NCBI RefSeq assembly: GCF_900324485.2
Contig: NC_046654.1
Location: 1,718,562 to 1,782,561 of the forward strand
Direction of reading: 5' to 3'
Length of the DNA stretch: 64,000 bases
Source of the DNA: Mastacembelus armatus
Taxonomy: Eukaryota; Chordata; Actinopteri; Synbranchiformes; Mastacembelidae
Shown here: piece by piece, positions 55,401-64,000 of the stretch
Numbering within the stretch: the first letter of the stretch is position 1
Layout of the letters: every line of letters begins with the position of its first letter
The notes under the pieces: generated by a model
What the model was told of the DNA's origin: nothing
The model's database searches: none
The model's input: only the letters and a program-made list of their open reading frames with translations
Position numbers and translations under genes: made by a program

Positions 55401-58400
55401 AGGGGGGGGGGGCACTTGGGGAGAGCAAGGGGGAGGGGACGGGGATGTGGTAAGGGAAGAGGAGGGGGGAGGGAGTGTGGAGTGGGGAAGGGAGCTTCAG
55501 TGAGAGTTTGGATTTGGCGGTGCAGTTGGGTTTGGGAGAGGACTTGGTGCTCTCGGGGGGGCAGGGGACGGGCTTGGGGGGAGGGGGAGGGGGTGGGGGC
55601 TTGGAATGGGCAGAGCAGATGGTGGAGGAGGAGGGGCGGGGAGGGCTGTAGGGGGTTGGTATCACAAGGAGAATGGGGGAGCACTGGGTGGGCACATTCA
55701 ATGTAAGGGGGTTGAGGGGTAAGAGGAAGAGGGAGGGGGTATTTGAGTTTTTGGGCGATTGCGGGTGCCTCATATATTTCCTACAGGAAGTGCACTTAAA
55801 GGATGATAGAGATGTGGACAGGTTCACGAGGGAATGGACGAAAGGGGCTTCTGTTTGGGGTGTAGGATCGGTGCAGGCAACGGGGGTGGGAATACTGTTT
55901 GGGGATAAAGGGGTGGAGATTAAGAGGGTGTGCCAGATTGAACAGGGGAGAGCGATAGGGGTGGACGTAGACGTTTGGGGACTTAAGTTATGGGTAATTG
56001 CGGTACACGGGCCGCAGAACAGGGGTGAAAGGGGGAAACTAATCAGCGCATTGCTGCCACATTTCGCGACAGATAGGGACATAATATTCGGGGGGGATTT
56101 TAATTGGGACAAGGGCAAGGGGGGAGGGGGAGGTGGTTTCAAGGAACTGGTGGAGGAAGATGACGAGAAACTGGTGGAGGAAGTTCTGGGGGTGCAACTT
56201 TGCGGGTGCGGTGTGGGCAGGGGTGGACAAGCTGGTGCGTAAGGTGACGCCAGGGATAAGGGTGACGTGGGGCATGGTGGAGAAAGGTGAGGGGTTGGAA
56301 AGGGAGGAGAAACGTACAGGGTGGGTGCTGTGGTACTGCATCAGTGTGGTCAAGGTGAGGTGGGGATATCACGGGGGCGAGGGAGAGGTGGAAGGGGGGT
56401 ATGGCATTACTGCGGGGAGCAGAGGGGTGAGGGGGAGATGGTTGAGGGAAGGTTGGGAGGGCACTGAGGAGAGTGGTTTATGTACCGACTGTATTGTGGA
56501 TGTGTAAGTTGTGAAATAAACTTTTTCAAAGCTCTGACTTGAGAAATGTGTTTGTAAAGAGTTTGGTCTCGCTGCCCACGATGAAGAGTGAAGATGTTTC
56601 CTTCAGAGCAGGAAACTGGTGGAAAGACTTTGGTTCTTCTCCACTGTTGAAGACTGGAGGAGGAAACATGTTCTGAGTGGAGCTTTTTTTTATTGTTGAA
56701 CTAGGTGATGAGTTTTTTCAAAAACCAGAATTAGAGGTTTCGCTGGTTTTAACTGTTTATTATATGATTAACGTGCCTCATGAGTTTCAGTCTAAACGAT
56801 AATGTAAGTGGTGAAGTCTTACTGTTGAAATCATGGGAGTGAAACTCATGGACATCAGTTTATGTTTATGTTTTACCACTGCATCATATTGTTAAGTTGC
56901 TTCTTTAACTAACCAACTTTCCTGCACGGCTGCAGTTTGATCTGTTTGATTTCAGAGACCTTGAGCTTATTTTGCTTGAACATGTTTGAGCTCTGTGTCA
57001 AAACCTAATTCTGTTTGATCAGTGCTCTGTGTTTCTTTGGTCAGTCATTTACTAAGACTGTCCATTTCCTAATTCTCCTGGCCATGGTATTTTGTGTTGA
57101 GTTCAACTTGTTCTCCTTCCACAGGCACGAAGGGGAAGCTTTAAAAGTTTTTAAAATAGAAATTAAAATCAGGATGTTGGTTAAATGTCTTCACTTTGGA
57201 TTTTGCTTGTGGTTTTTTTTTGCATGTAGCTCAACCAAATCACATTGCAGCACTGTAGTAACCCCCATGTATGTTTCCCTTCAACAAAGCTGCTGCAGTC
57301 TGTGAAATCCCCTCTCTGTGACCTTGGTGACCCTGAGGCACATGGCACAATAACTGCTGGATCAAAACCAACATCCCAAGGCCTCTTATGTTTACATCCA
57401 CCTTTTCCTGCCTAATTACTTTCCCAGTGACTCACATCTGGTTGAAGATAGATATGTCTTGGATTTAATTAGTTTTACTCCCACAGAATGAAGGAAAAGC
57501 TTAGTACCTAAAATCTGGGTAATGCTCCACTAAAGGTTCAAGATGGTCCTTTATGTCTCTCTTGTTTTTCTGTCCAATGATGTCGCTGAGCTCGTCTCCT
57601 ACTGGGTAGAGCCACTCGTGAGTCGACTTCTACGAGAGAAAAAAATGAGTTTGAATACATTATGAATTCTCTCGACAGATATGAGCTTTGGTTTTTCACA
57701 GAGACAATGTTATTGATCTGATGTTATTGCAGAGTAGGTGTTGTATGTGGCTGTATTTACAAGACACAAGCATTTGGCTGATGTGAGATGCATATATTCA
57801 TTTAGATTATTAGAAAGTTTTACCTTGGAGAGAAGAACAACGGTGTAAATAATGAAAACCATTTGTCAGTGACACTCTCTGACACGCTACTGAACTAAAA
57901 TGTACCAAAAAACGTCCTTAAAATACAACTTCAAGAAAGAATCCGACCAATTTTTAGCATAAAGAGTTATGTTCCGTTATGAGTTACTGACGTGGTTAGG
58001 GAGACTACATGTTTCTTGAGTTGCATTATAAGAAATGTGTGATTCAGCATTGACCCAAACCAGCAGGTAAAAGCCACAATATCTTGGTGACTGATGAATG
58101 AATATTGAACCTTATCTTGTGACGTGACACCACATGACCTAAATACCTTTAAACAGGGGAGGGAGGAGTGGTTGCAGATCAACAAAATAAAAAAACAAAC
58201 AAACAAAAAAACCCACTAAAGGTCCTGTAATAAAAATCAGAATACAGACATTTTATAAGCAAAATAAAAGTTTTTATTCCTACTGTATGTGACTGATACA
58301 GGACATTATTAGATTATAAATACTGATGCTATCACTGTTCTACTGTTTGAGCTGGTTTTAGTAGTTCACTTGTCCCCACACTGGGACTCTCTTCCATCCA

Positions 58401-58864
58401 AAGGGTCATTAGGTAAATCTGAGGAGTTGTGAAATGATTTACGGGAGATGAGGGAAGAAAATATGTGTATTTTTGGACTTTTCCTCCGACTTTTCTTCTC
58501 TTCTATGTGAAAAATATGATACTTTGAGCTCTTTGGTGTGGAAACAATTACTTATATGAAATATTTAAAGGGGAAATGTCTCTATGGGGAAACAACTCAT
58601 AAACATCCTAACTGGACAGTGAATGAAGAATGTGTCACAATATTCATGATATTTCATGTGCAGGCTAAACAAACAAGATGTGCGATGAAGAGCTAATTAC
58701 CATGTTCTCAAACAGTTCCCCCAGTTTACCCCACTGCTGATGGATCTTGGCCGCTGCCTTCTCGTGTTTCCGGTTCCTGCAGGAGTAGCTGTTGGTCATC
58801 AGCTGGCCGATGTATTCCTTTACCACATAGTAGTGCAGTCGGTTCGCAGACTCCTGTCAGTGGG

Positions 58865-58903
<39 letters not shown>

Positions 58904-61900
58904 GAAAGTGAAGTGGCAGAACAACAGGAGTCATCTGAGCTGACACCACCATTTCCACCTATTCACTCGTCCCACAGCTTTTTCTCACCTCACCATCCGC
59001 TCTCAAACAATGACAACAATTCCCTGAAATATAGACGAGACTAAAGTAAATAAATAGAGATTTCCTCTGCAGATCCCTAAAGTGATTACGGAGCATTATG
59101 AAAGCCCTTCGCTAAAAATAATTCGGGATTTGTCTAATTAGAGCAGGTCAAATGTTTAGCAGTCTCCTTTTCAACACTTTGGCAGGTCACCAGTCAGCAG
59201 GAGACACGGGAGGTTTTCTTGTGAAATGATCCAGTGGTGTCGGGAAAGTGTTGGAATCGGAACAACATGGTTTTGCTCGTCTCCCCCTCACCTGCACATG
59301 TGGAGGCCTCATCATGGCGTAGTGCTCGGAAAGCAGCTTTGTCCGACTGTAAAGCTGATCAAAGTCGCCATCGTTTATGAGCCACTTTCTCGTCATCATC
59401 CTCTGCAGGTACGGCTGGAAAGCAGCGAGACAGATGGTCCAAAGTGAGAAACGCCAAACATATTTTCTAAAAAATGTACCACACAATGTGTTTTCTAATC
59501 TGCTCTGCATAGATCTGGGAGAAATCCTGAGAGTTGTTTATTTAGACTAAGCCTGAAGTGACAGACTGGATTTTAATTCTCCATCAAGTAGCTTAAAGGT
59601 GAAAATATATAATTATACAATATAATTATGAATATATTTTTGCTTTCTCTCACAAGCTGAACTGTGTAAACCAACCATTCCACATTGATTGCTTTGGTAT
59701 TTTCCTCCCATTAAAAATGGCAGCACCAGTTGCGACAGCAAAAACCTCAAAATCTTAGCGTTCGAATGACTGCGCCCTCTAGTGGCTATAGATAAAGTGA
59801 CAATTTCTCATTGTTCTGAAGACCAATCGATTCATTGATCGATCACAAAAAAACAAAAGGAATAAAATCATTTAAATTAGCTGATATTTATATGTTCTTT
59901 GCAGCTGACCTGTTCTGGTCATGTGGCTAACATGGTCATGTGGTCATGTGATGCTCAGAATTACAGGTGGAAGCAGTTTGATGTGGCTAAAGCAACAAGT
60001 GGATGTAAAACTTGACTGAAACAGCTGTTTGCATCCTGTTTTCTGAAACGTGACCACTGTGTTTCCCTAATCTTAACCTTAAACACACAGTTTTACATCC
60101 AAAGCTCAATCAAACATTTACCATCAGTGTCAGCAGATCAGGACACACTCAAATAGGATACTGTTCCCAGTTTCAGTCTTATAGTTTGCACAACTCGCCT
60201 CTGATTAGGAATTTACTGCAGTGCCCTACATCTTGCATTGGATAAGCATCTAGTCATCGGCGTACTGTACCGCAACATCTTCTTTGAACTGGTCCTCCGG
60301 ATCCTGCACAAGCCTGACAATCAGCCACTTCACCTCTTTCCTGAAACCTTCCACCTCATTGGGACAGACATCCTGGTACTCATCCATGTGCTGCCTGCAG
60401 GGACAAAAACACTTTGCTCAGGAATTTCCCTTTTATGTTATTTATAATTTATTTCCACTGCATTTTCCTGACAGCTGGAGTCACCAGTAACATTACACAT
60501 TCAAAGCAGTGGCTAAGTTTTTTAAATCTGATATTGAAGCAATGATTTCCATCCACTAGTGTTGAGACATATTTCAGTCTGGGAACTGTTTTTCCGAGAC
60601 ACTCCACAGTATCCCAGTTTCCTCAGATAAATCAAGACCTCCGGGTGAATTCTTTCACACACACTCTTTTGAGACAACTCTGTCAGACACACAAACTGAT
60701 GTACGCATTGAGACGACTACAGATGAGCTGAGGCTTTGTGCATTAACACTGGAAGAAGAAAGGCCTGATTATTTAGGCTTCAAAAGAGCTTCACACAGGA
60801 AGCGAATGGGCTGTGACTTTTCCTGAAGCTCAAACTAAAACATAATAAATGCAGTGAAATGTTTCATAAGAGAAACCTACTTGTTTTAACTTTCTAATCT
60901 CTAATCATTTCCATATATTTGTCATCAGTAAGACATTTGTCTTTTTCCAGCCTACATATACTTTGTACATTTTATGCACCTGTTAATAAAATTATGCTTA
61001 TACTGACTATTCAAAACACTTATATTCATGTTTTTGAATAGAAAGTATGATGTTTCTGTAAACTTCAGATTTTAAAGCTAAGTTAACAATATGACCCAGC
61101 ACAACCCTGTGTTTCTATTGGAGAGGTTCTAAAGTCACAGAGCATCAAATATAGAACGGAGAGGTTTGTTCTGCAGCCATTAATGATGACTGTTCCAGCC
61201 TGAATCGTGCCACATACCACAGGTTCTTTTGTGCCTGGAGTGTTTCCAGAGGTTCAGCAGGCATGTGTGCTCACTTTCACTTTCACTTGCACCCCCACAC
61301 TTCTCACTTATAGCCCCGATTTCTCAGAAATCACGTGAGGCGCTTGCTCGCCCAAGCTGTGCTTTCCCTCCATTAAATACAAACTCTCTAACAAGACCAG
61401 GCTGGTGAGTGAAAGTAATTTGGCCCTCTTCACTTGTGGATGTTGGCACGAACGCTGGGACTCTCCCAGCAAAGGCTAAAAGCCCAGCAGACAAACGATC
61501 AGTGCTGTTTGTTTTCTGCATCAGATTCTGACCTAGAAACAAGACTAGATGTCATTAAGCTAAAGAGATAGCTGGAGTATTTGAGTTTCAACAGGGAGGA
61601 TCAATAAAACACTGTTGTTGGCAGCTTTTAAAATAAAAGCACAAGCATGTTAGATGTAGAGCATGAAAGTTAATTATGAACCTGAAAACTCCAGGTCCCA
61701 TTATGAGCTGTTTCTGGAAATTTCAACCATCTCCCCATCTTCCTCGGCATAACAAAATCACTGTTCTGGAAACACACAGAAAATCCATTCTGGGGGGGGG
61801 CAAAAACTAGTATTCTATTTTAAATCCGATTTCTTGATTGGGATCATCATTAAATCCTGTCAAACAGTTAAAGGCCACACATGTGCGCTCCCTGACATAA

Positions 61901-63609
61901 ATATTTATTTTGGAGGCAGGTGGCAGGTTGCCAGGTTTGTGGTTTCAGCAGAGGCAGTTAGTGTGTCGCAGAGTCTAATGGGTAATTTCAGGAAGTCACG
62001 TGACTTACTGTAAAGCAGTGAAGCTGTTGATGTAGGTGATGTTATACAGCGTCCAAAGAGGCTGAGGCCTGAGAGCACTGCAGTGATTCCTGAACTCCAT
62101 CTCAAATCTGCAGAAGCAAGAAGAGGCTTCGGTTAGAGGAGGGACTAAATAGCTGCTCTATTGATAGAACTGATGCCATAAAATATAAAGTGATGAAAAA
62201 GAATACAATGAAAATGAAAAAGGAAAGCGGCTGCATTTGATCAAGATATAGCACCAAACATGGCCAAAAGTATATATCACGTTGTTGGGTTTGTTTTTCA
62301 TGGCCTGGTCCCATTAGTTCTAACAATATATTGCTGCAGTCTAGTATGTTACTTTAGACAATAGCATTTCTGTTTCAACGTGATCTCATGCACAAACTCA
62401 GTCCAATAAGGAAATGATTTTGAAAAGATTAAGGGCTCTGCAGTGAGTAGAACAAAAACACTCTTCAATATTACTTCCTGTCTGATTCAGAAATGTTCAC
62501 CCAAAAACACCCTTAATGGGGTGAATTAAGAAGAGTAAGATTCATTTTTGGGCTCCACTGTTTTGAAGTGGGTTCATAAGATAGAAGATATGAAAAATGT
62601 TAAGCAGTTTTATTCATCTGTGTACTGTTATCTGTCCACATACTTTTGGCCTTGTGTTGTGCATGAGCAAATATTTAGTAATTAGTATTTCAGTGAGTGG
62701 TGACATCTGTGATATGATTATACATCCATAAATCTGTCTGACTGACTGTCAGGAAATGTTTATTCTAGTGCCCAATACTGTTTTGTCAGTTTTATTATTA
62801 CCTGGTGATTTGTGTTGTTTTACAGATAGTGTTTGTTTTTTTTGTTAAATCGGGAATGTGTTTATGTTTCCTCTTTCCTGTTGTTTTCTGCTGCAAAGAT
62901 AAAAACTCTCCCGAAAAAAGCCACATCTGGCCTTTCTATTTTTAAGCCTTAGGCTGAAGCAGGGGAAGGCGAGCACAAGACTTTCAGATGATTTCTGACT
63001 ATAAAACTGCGGGGTGGGGTTGCAAAGAAAGAGTAGTGTTCATAATTCAGACAGGGGAAATACTGTTTGTGGCTGCCTGGTTCTTCGGTGTTGCTGGGTC
63101 CCCCTAACGCTTCTCCCTTCCTCTTTTACTTCTTCACTGAGACTACTGAATAAGTTTGGCTTTCATTTTGCAACAATAAGGGAAAAGAACCTAAAAATTT
63201 TGGAGATGAAGTTGGAGATAAACATGTGTAGCCTGTTATTATTTCAATGACTGTGTACAAGAAGCCACAACGCTGGAAAATATGTGTCAGTGGGAAAACA
63301 TTCAGTAAAATAAATGTTTATATCTTTGTGATGCTCTCTGGGTTCAGTCACAAAAACCATCTGCAGAAGATATTTTCAAAGAATAAATCTTGTACACATG
63401 TAAACATTTTACTCTGAAGTTCATTTCAAGGCTATAAAGAAAAGTATAAAAAACTGGAAAATGCTGGAGATGTAAACATACAGCAGATATGTTTATGGGA
63501 AGACAAACCTCTTGGGAAACTGTTTCAGTTCCTCGAGGCAGGAAGAGATCACTCTCTTTTCCAGCTGAGCGTCGATTTTCTGAGAGTTCCTCACTATTCC
63601 CTTCACATT
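52401..63609 (-). CDS. EXOC3L4-like Sec6/EXOC3-family gene, 3' seven exons (5' end beyond the window)
   Basis: Exons on minus: 63609-63509, 62107-62009, 60394-60271, 59414-59292, 58853-58701, 57629-57508 and terminal 52617-52401. All phases agree, including AG|G across the last, 4.9-kb intron. The protein reads NVKGIVRNSQKIDAQLEKRV ... MTRKWLINDGDFDQLYSRTK ... KEYIGQLMTNSYS ... KHLVAVLTFRGLLRGREYRL ... LPFSCLDVLLPHN. Helical Sec6-like repeats are spread over the visible exons, and the 101- and 122-nt exons equal those of TNFAIP2-like copy 1. Human order and strand predict EXOC3L4 here, but I do not recognise it with certainty. The last intron has been enlarged by U3 copies 7-9 and LINE B. Confidence 0.8.
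52906..53021 (+). mobile_element. 116-bp 3'-end fragment of the U3-targeting LINE (fragment c)
   Basis: Begins GCAGAGGGGCGAGG and ends GTAATAAACTTTTTCAAAG. Followed by the 15-bp target piece ctctgacttgagaaa (53022-53036). Confidence 0.85.
53037..53152 (+). mobile_element. 116-bp 3'-end fragment of the U3-targeting LINE (fragment d)
   Basis: Same length and ends as fragment c, with one base difference seen. About 5% different from fragments a and b. Followed directly by U3 nt 33 onward. Confidence 0.85.
53330..53720. repeat. inverted-repeat spacer between U3 copies 7 and 8
   Basis: Reverse complement of 44893-45284. Makes the U3 7-8 pair the mirror image of the 5-6 pair. Confidence 0.8.
53721..53928 (-). 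ncRNA. U3: U3 snoRNA-like gene, copy 8 (uninterrupted but diverged 5' end)
   Basis: Full length (about 208 nt), but the first nucleotides read AGGACTATACTTTAGGGATT, with changes in the most conserved part of U3, and a TTCC insertion-like change follows. The PSE-like element CTGACCATGAGTAAAAGAG is at 53973-53991. The upstream flank is the copy 1 type (phrase gtttgcatctgggttttgta). Likely a pseudogene. Confidence 0.7.
54355..55503 (+). CDS. LINE B ORF1: zinc-knuckle protein, open
   Basis: Starts MEDQGSIPRAGIRWTLQFVW. It has the same three CCHC-type knuckles as LINE A (CKRCRRHGHLETSC, CPLCGEDGHEMRDC, CHGCGEPGHLYREC), then a longer Gly/Glu/Lys-rich tail including KKKKKKRRR, ending GRELQ. Substitutions relative to LINE A are spread over the protein without stops. 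Confidence 0.85.
   Translation: MEDQGSIPRAGIRWTLQFVWRRDEEGLLPRDLFSRVILEERLKVIAENVLWVQTNQRARAYEVTWRTAESYGAALEEVERSIGRGELRDWKILNLDKPNFRVVTVQTFNPFVTDQQIASFLEEYVEVVSGARHMTDSRTYWTGRRQYQVLLRRENGSPDGWAHPPAIFSLGADRGYLYYAGQPDFCKRCRRHGHLETSCVFAGCPLCGEDGHEMRDCHVRRTCHGCGEPGHLYRECGSRRPMFAEVVAGIQKIDMGGRREEKRWKSGAAADEEEKKTGTAAGQKGDAGKTAGGGQRGTNSGGGGSEPRVESEVDSGSSRGERGEGKKKKKKRRRTDMREGAQKGEGGEKGGGGTWGEQGGGDGDVVREEEGGGSVEWGRELQ
55673..56507 (+). pseudogene. LINE B ORF2 remnant
   Basis: Starts MGEHWVGTFNVRGLRGKRKR and keeps about the first 165 residues of the endonuclease to GGDFNWDKGKGG. It then joins sequence from the C-terminal region, so reverse transcriptase and YADD are absent. It cannot move without help from an intact element. 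Confidence 0.85.
56700..57500. other. intron sequence between LINE B/U3 copy 9 and exon 57508-57629
   Basis: Part of the last intron of the EXOC3L4-like gene. No alternative terminal exon in correct phase found here. Confidence 0.5.
58867..58901. repeat. (CA)n microsatellite
   Basis: Pure CA run directly behind the acceptor of exon 58853-58701 of the EXOC3L4-like gene. Confidence 0.9.
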
Positions 63610-64000
63610 CTGCAGACAAAACACAGTGAGAGTGAAACACTGGACTAAACCTGCAGCTCTCTGCTGCCTCCACATGGACGTGTGCTGAATCTGTGTCATT
63701 TAGACTTTACCTGTAAAATGATTTAACACAAACAGTAACAATCACAGAAATAAACAATAAGTGAATAAATGACAGCACCAGTATTAGCAATTAAATTAGA
63801 AAATGTTAAATGTTTAATTTAAACGATATATAATAATCATTTAATTATTAAATTATTAAATGTTTAAATATATAAATAAATGTTGGTCAGAATTTATCAT
63901 TGTATATGTTCAAATATTTTGAGCAATTAAAACTAAGCTGAACAAGTACATTTCTTTCTGTGCTTCATGTGCTCATCCTATTTTATTATGAAATGTTGTA
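63610..64000 (-). other. intron of the EXOC3L4-like gene at the right edge
   Basis: AT-rich, with tttaaattattaaat-type runs. Upstream exons must lie beyond the window. Confidence 0.5.

Larger units (their letters stand above)
54224..56531 (+). mobile_element. LINE B: internally deleted relative of LINE A inserted in U3 copy 9
   Basis: Its 5' end TGCTGAAGAGCACGTGC and 3' end aaataaactttttcaaag sit at exactly the same U3 position as LINE A, with a 38-bp target duplication (two base differences between its copies). At 2.3 kb it lacks about 2.5 kb of ORF2: reading jumps from the endonuclease (GGDFNWDKGKG) to the C-terminal knuckle region (GCNFAGAVWAGVDKLVRKV). A second, smaller deletion lies further on. 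ORF1 is intact and differs from LINE A ORF1 at many residues, so the two come from different source copies. Confidence 0.88.
54154..56683 (+). ncRNA. U3 snoRNA-like copy 9, split by LINE B
   Basis: U3 nt 1-32 are at 54154-54185 (with ATTG for ATCA), then nt 33-70 (54186-54223), LINE B (54224-56531), nt 33-70 again (56532-56569) and the rest to box D at about 56683. The 3' part also lacks about 20 bp of the terminal stem (gaagactgg runs into aggaggaaac). The PSE-like element is at 54091-54109. Confidence 0.8.

Noticed and set aside
54739-56142. Minus-strand ORFs of 154-291 codons opposite LINE B
   Set aside because: Same composition artefact as in LINE A.
57015-57305. Alternative terminal exon for the EXOC3L4-like gene near 57300 (minus frame TAAALLKGN)
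   Set aside because: Looks weakly like the family motif, but the acceptor gives the wrong phase and a quick stop. The exon at 52617-52401 fits in phase and sequence.
1-64000. tRNA and rRNA genes
   Set aside because: No A/B-box pairs with a foldable cloverleaf and no rRNA motifs were noticed. A scan with tRNAscan-SE would be decisive.

Overview
The window looks like a chromosome segment of a ray-finned, probably percomorph, fish. Introns are short with GT-AG borders, L2/CR1-like and Tx1-like LINEs are present, and the gene order matches the vertebrate block that in human chr14q32 reads EXOC3L4 - TNFAIP2 - EIF5 - MARK3. No tool was run; exon borders were placed by hand from splice consensus, and every complete gene was checked for reading phase.

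Left third (1-17.4 kb): the first coding exon of mark3 (minus), complete eif5 (minus, 10 coding exons, 432 codons, with uORFs in its leader), and complete vps29 (plus, including a 12-nt alternative micro-exon). eif5 and vps29 are divergent and share one GC-rich promoter interval. VPS29 is not in this block in human, so it arrived separately.

Middle (17.4-37 kb): two convergent paralogues of the Sec6/EXOC3 superfamily, TNFAIP2 type. Copy 1 is on plus (11 exons, 569 aa). Copy 2 is on minus (12 exons, 658 aa with an alternative Cys-rich first exon). Each has a TATA box with kappaB-like sites just upstream, fitting TNF/NF-kB inducibility. A third, minus-strand relative (EXOC3L4-like by synteny) enters from the right edge. 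Its exons lie at 63.6-57.5 kb and its terminal exon at 52.4-52.6 kb.

Right (39.6-56.7 kb): the most unusual part. Nine copies of a roughly 208-bp sequence have the 5' end of U3 snoRNA, a U3-like box D 3' end, and a PSE-like promoter element at exactly -63 to -45 in every copy. They are arranged as inverted and direct repeats, and the arms also carry a second, orphan copy of the EXOC3L4-like terminal exon. Three U3 copies are interrupted by a Tx1-clade LINE, always at the same place, after U3 nucleotide 32. One insertion is essentially full length with two long ORFs (45.7-50.7 kb), one is an internally deleted relative (54.2-56.5 kb), and there are four 116-bp 3'-end fragments. The two long insertions have identical 5' ends, identical 3' junctions and 38-bp target duplications of U3 nt 33-70. 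I read this as a LINE specialised for U3 snoRNA genes, which I do not recall being described. Related fish Tx1 elements target U2 snRNA, 5S rRNA genes or microsatellites.

The rest is intron, spacer, simple repeat and dispersed fish repeats.
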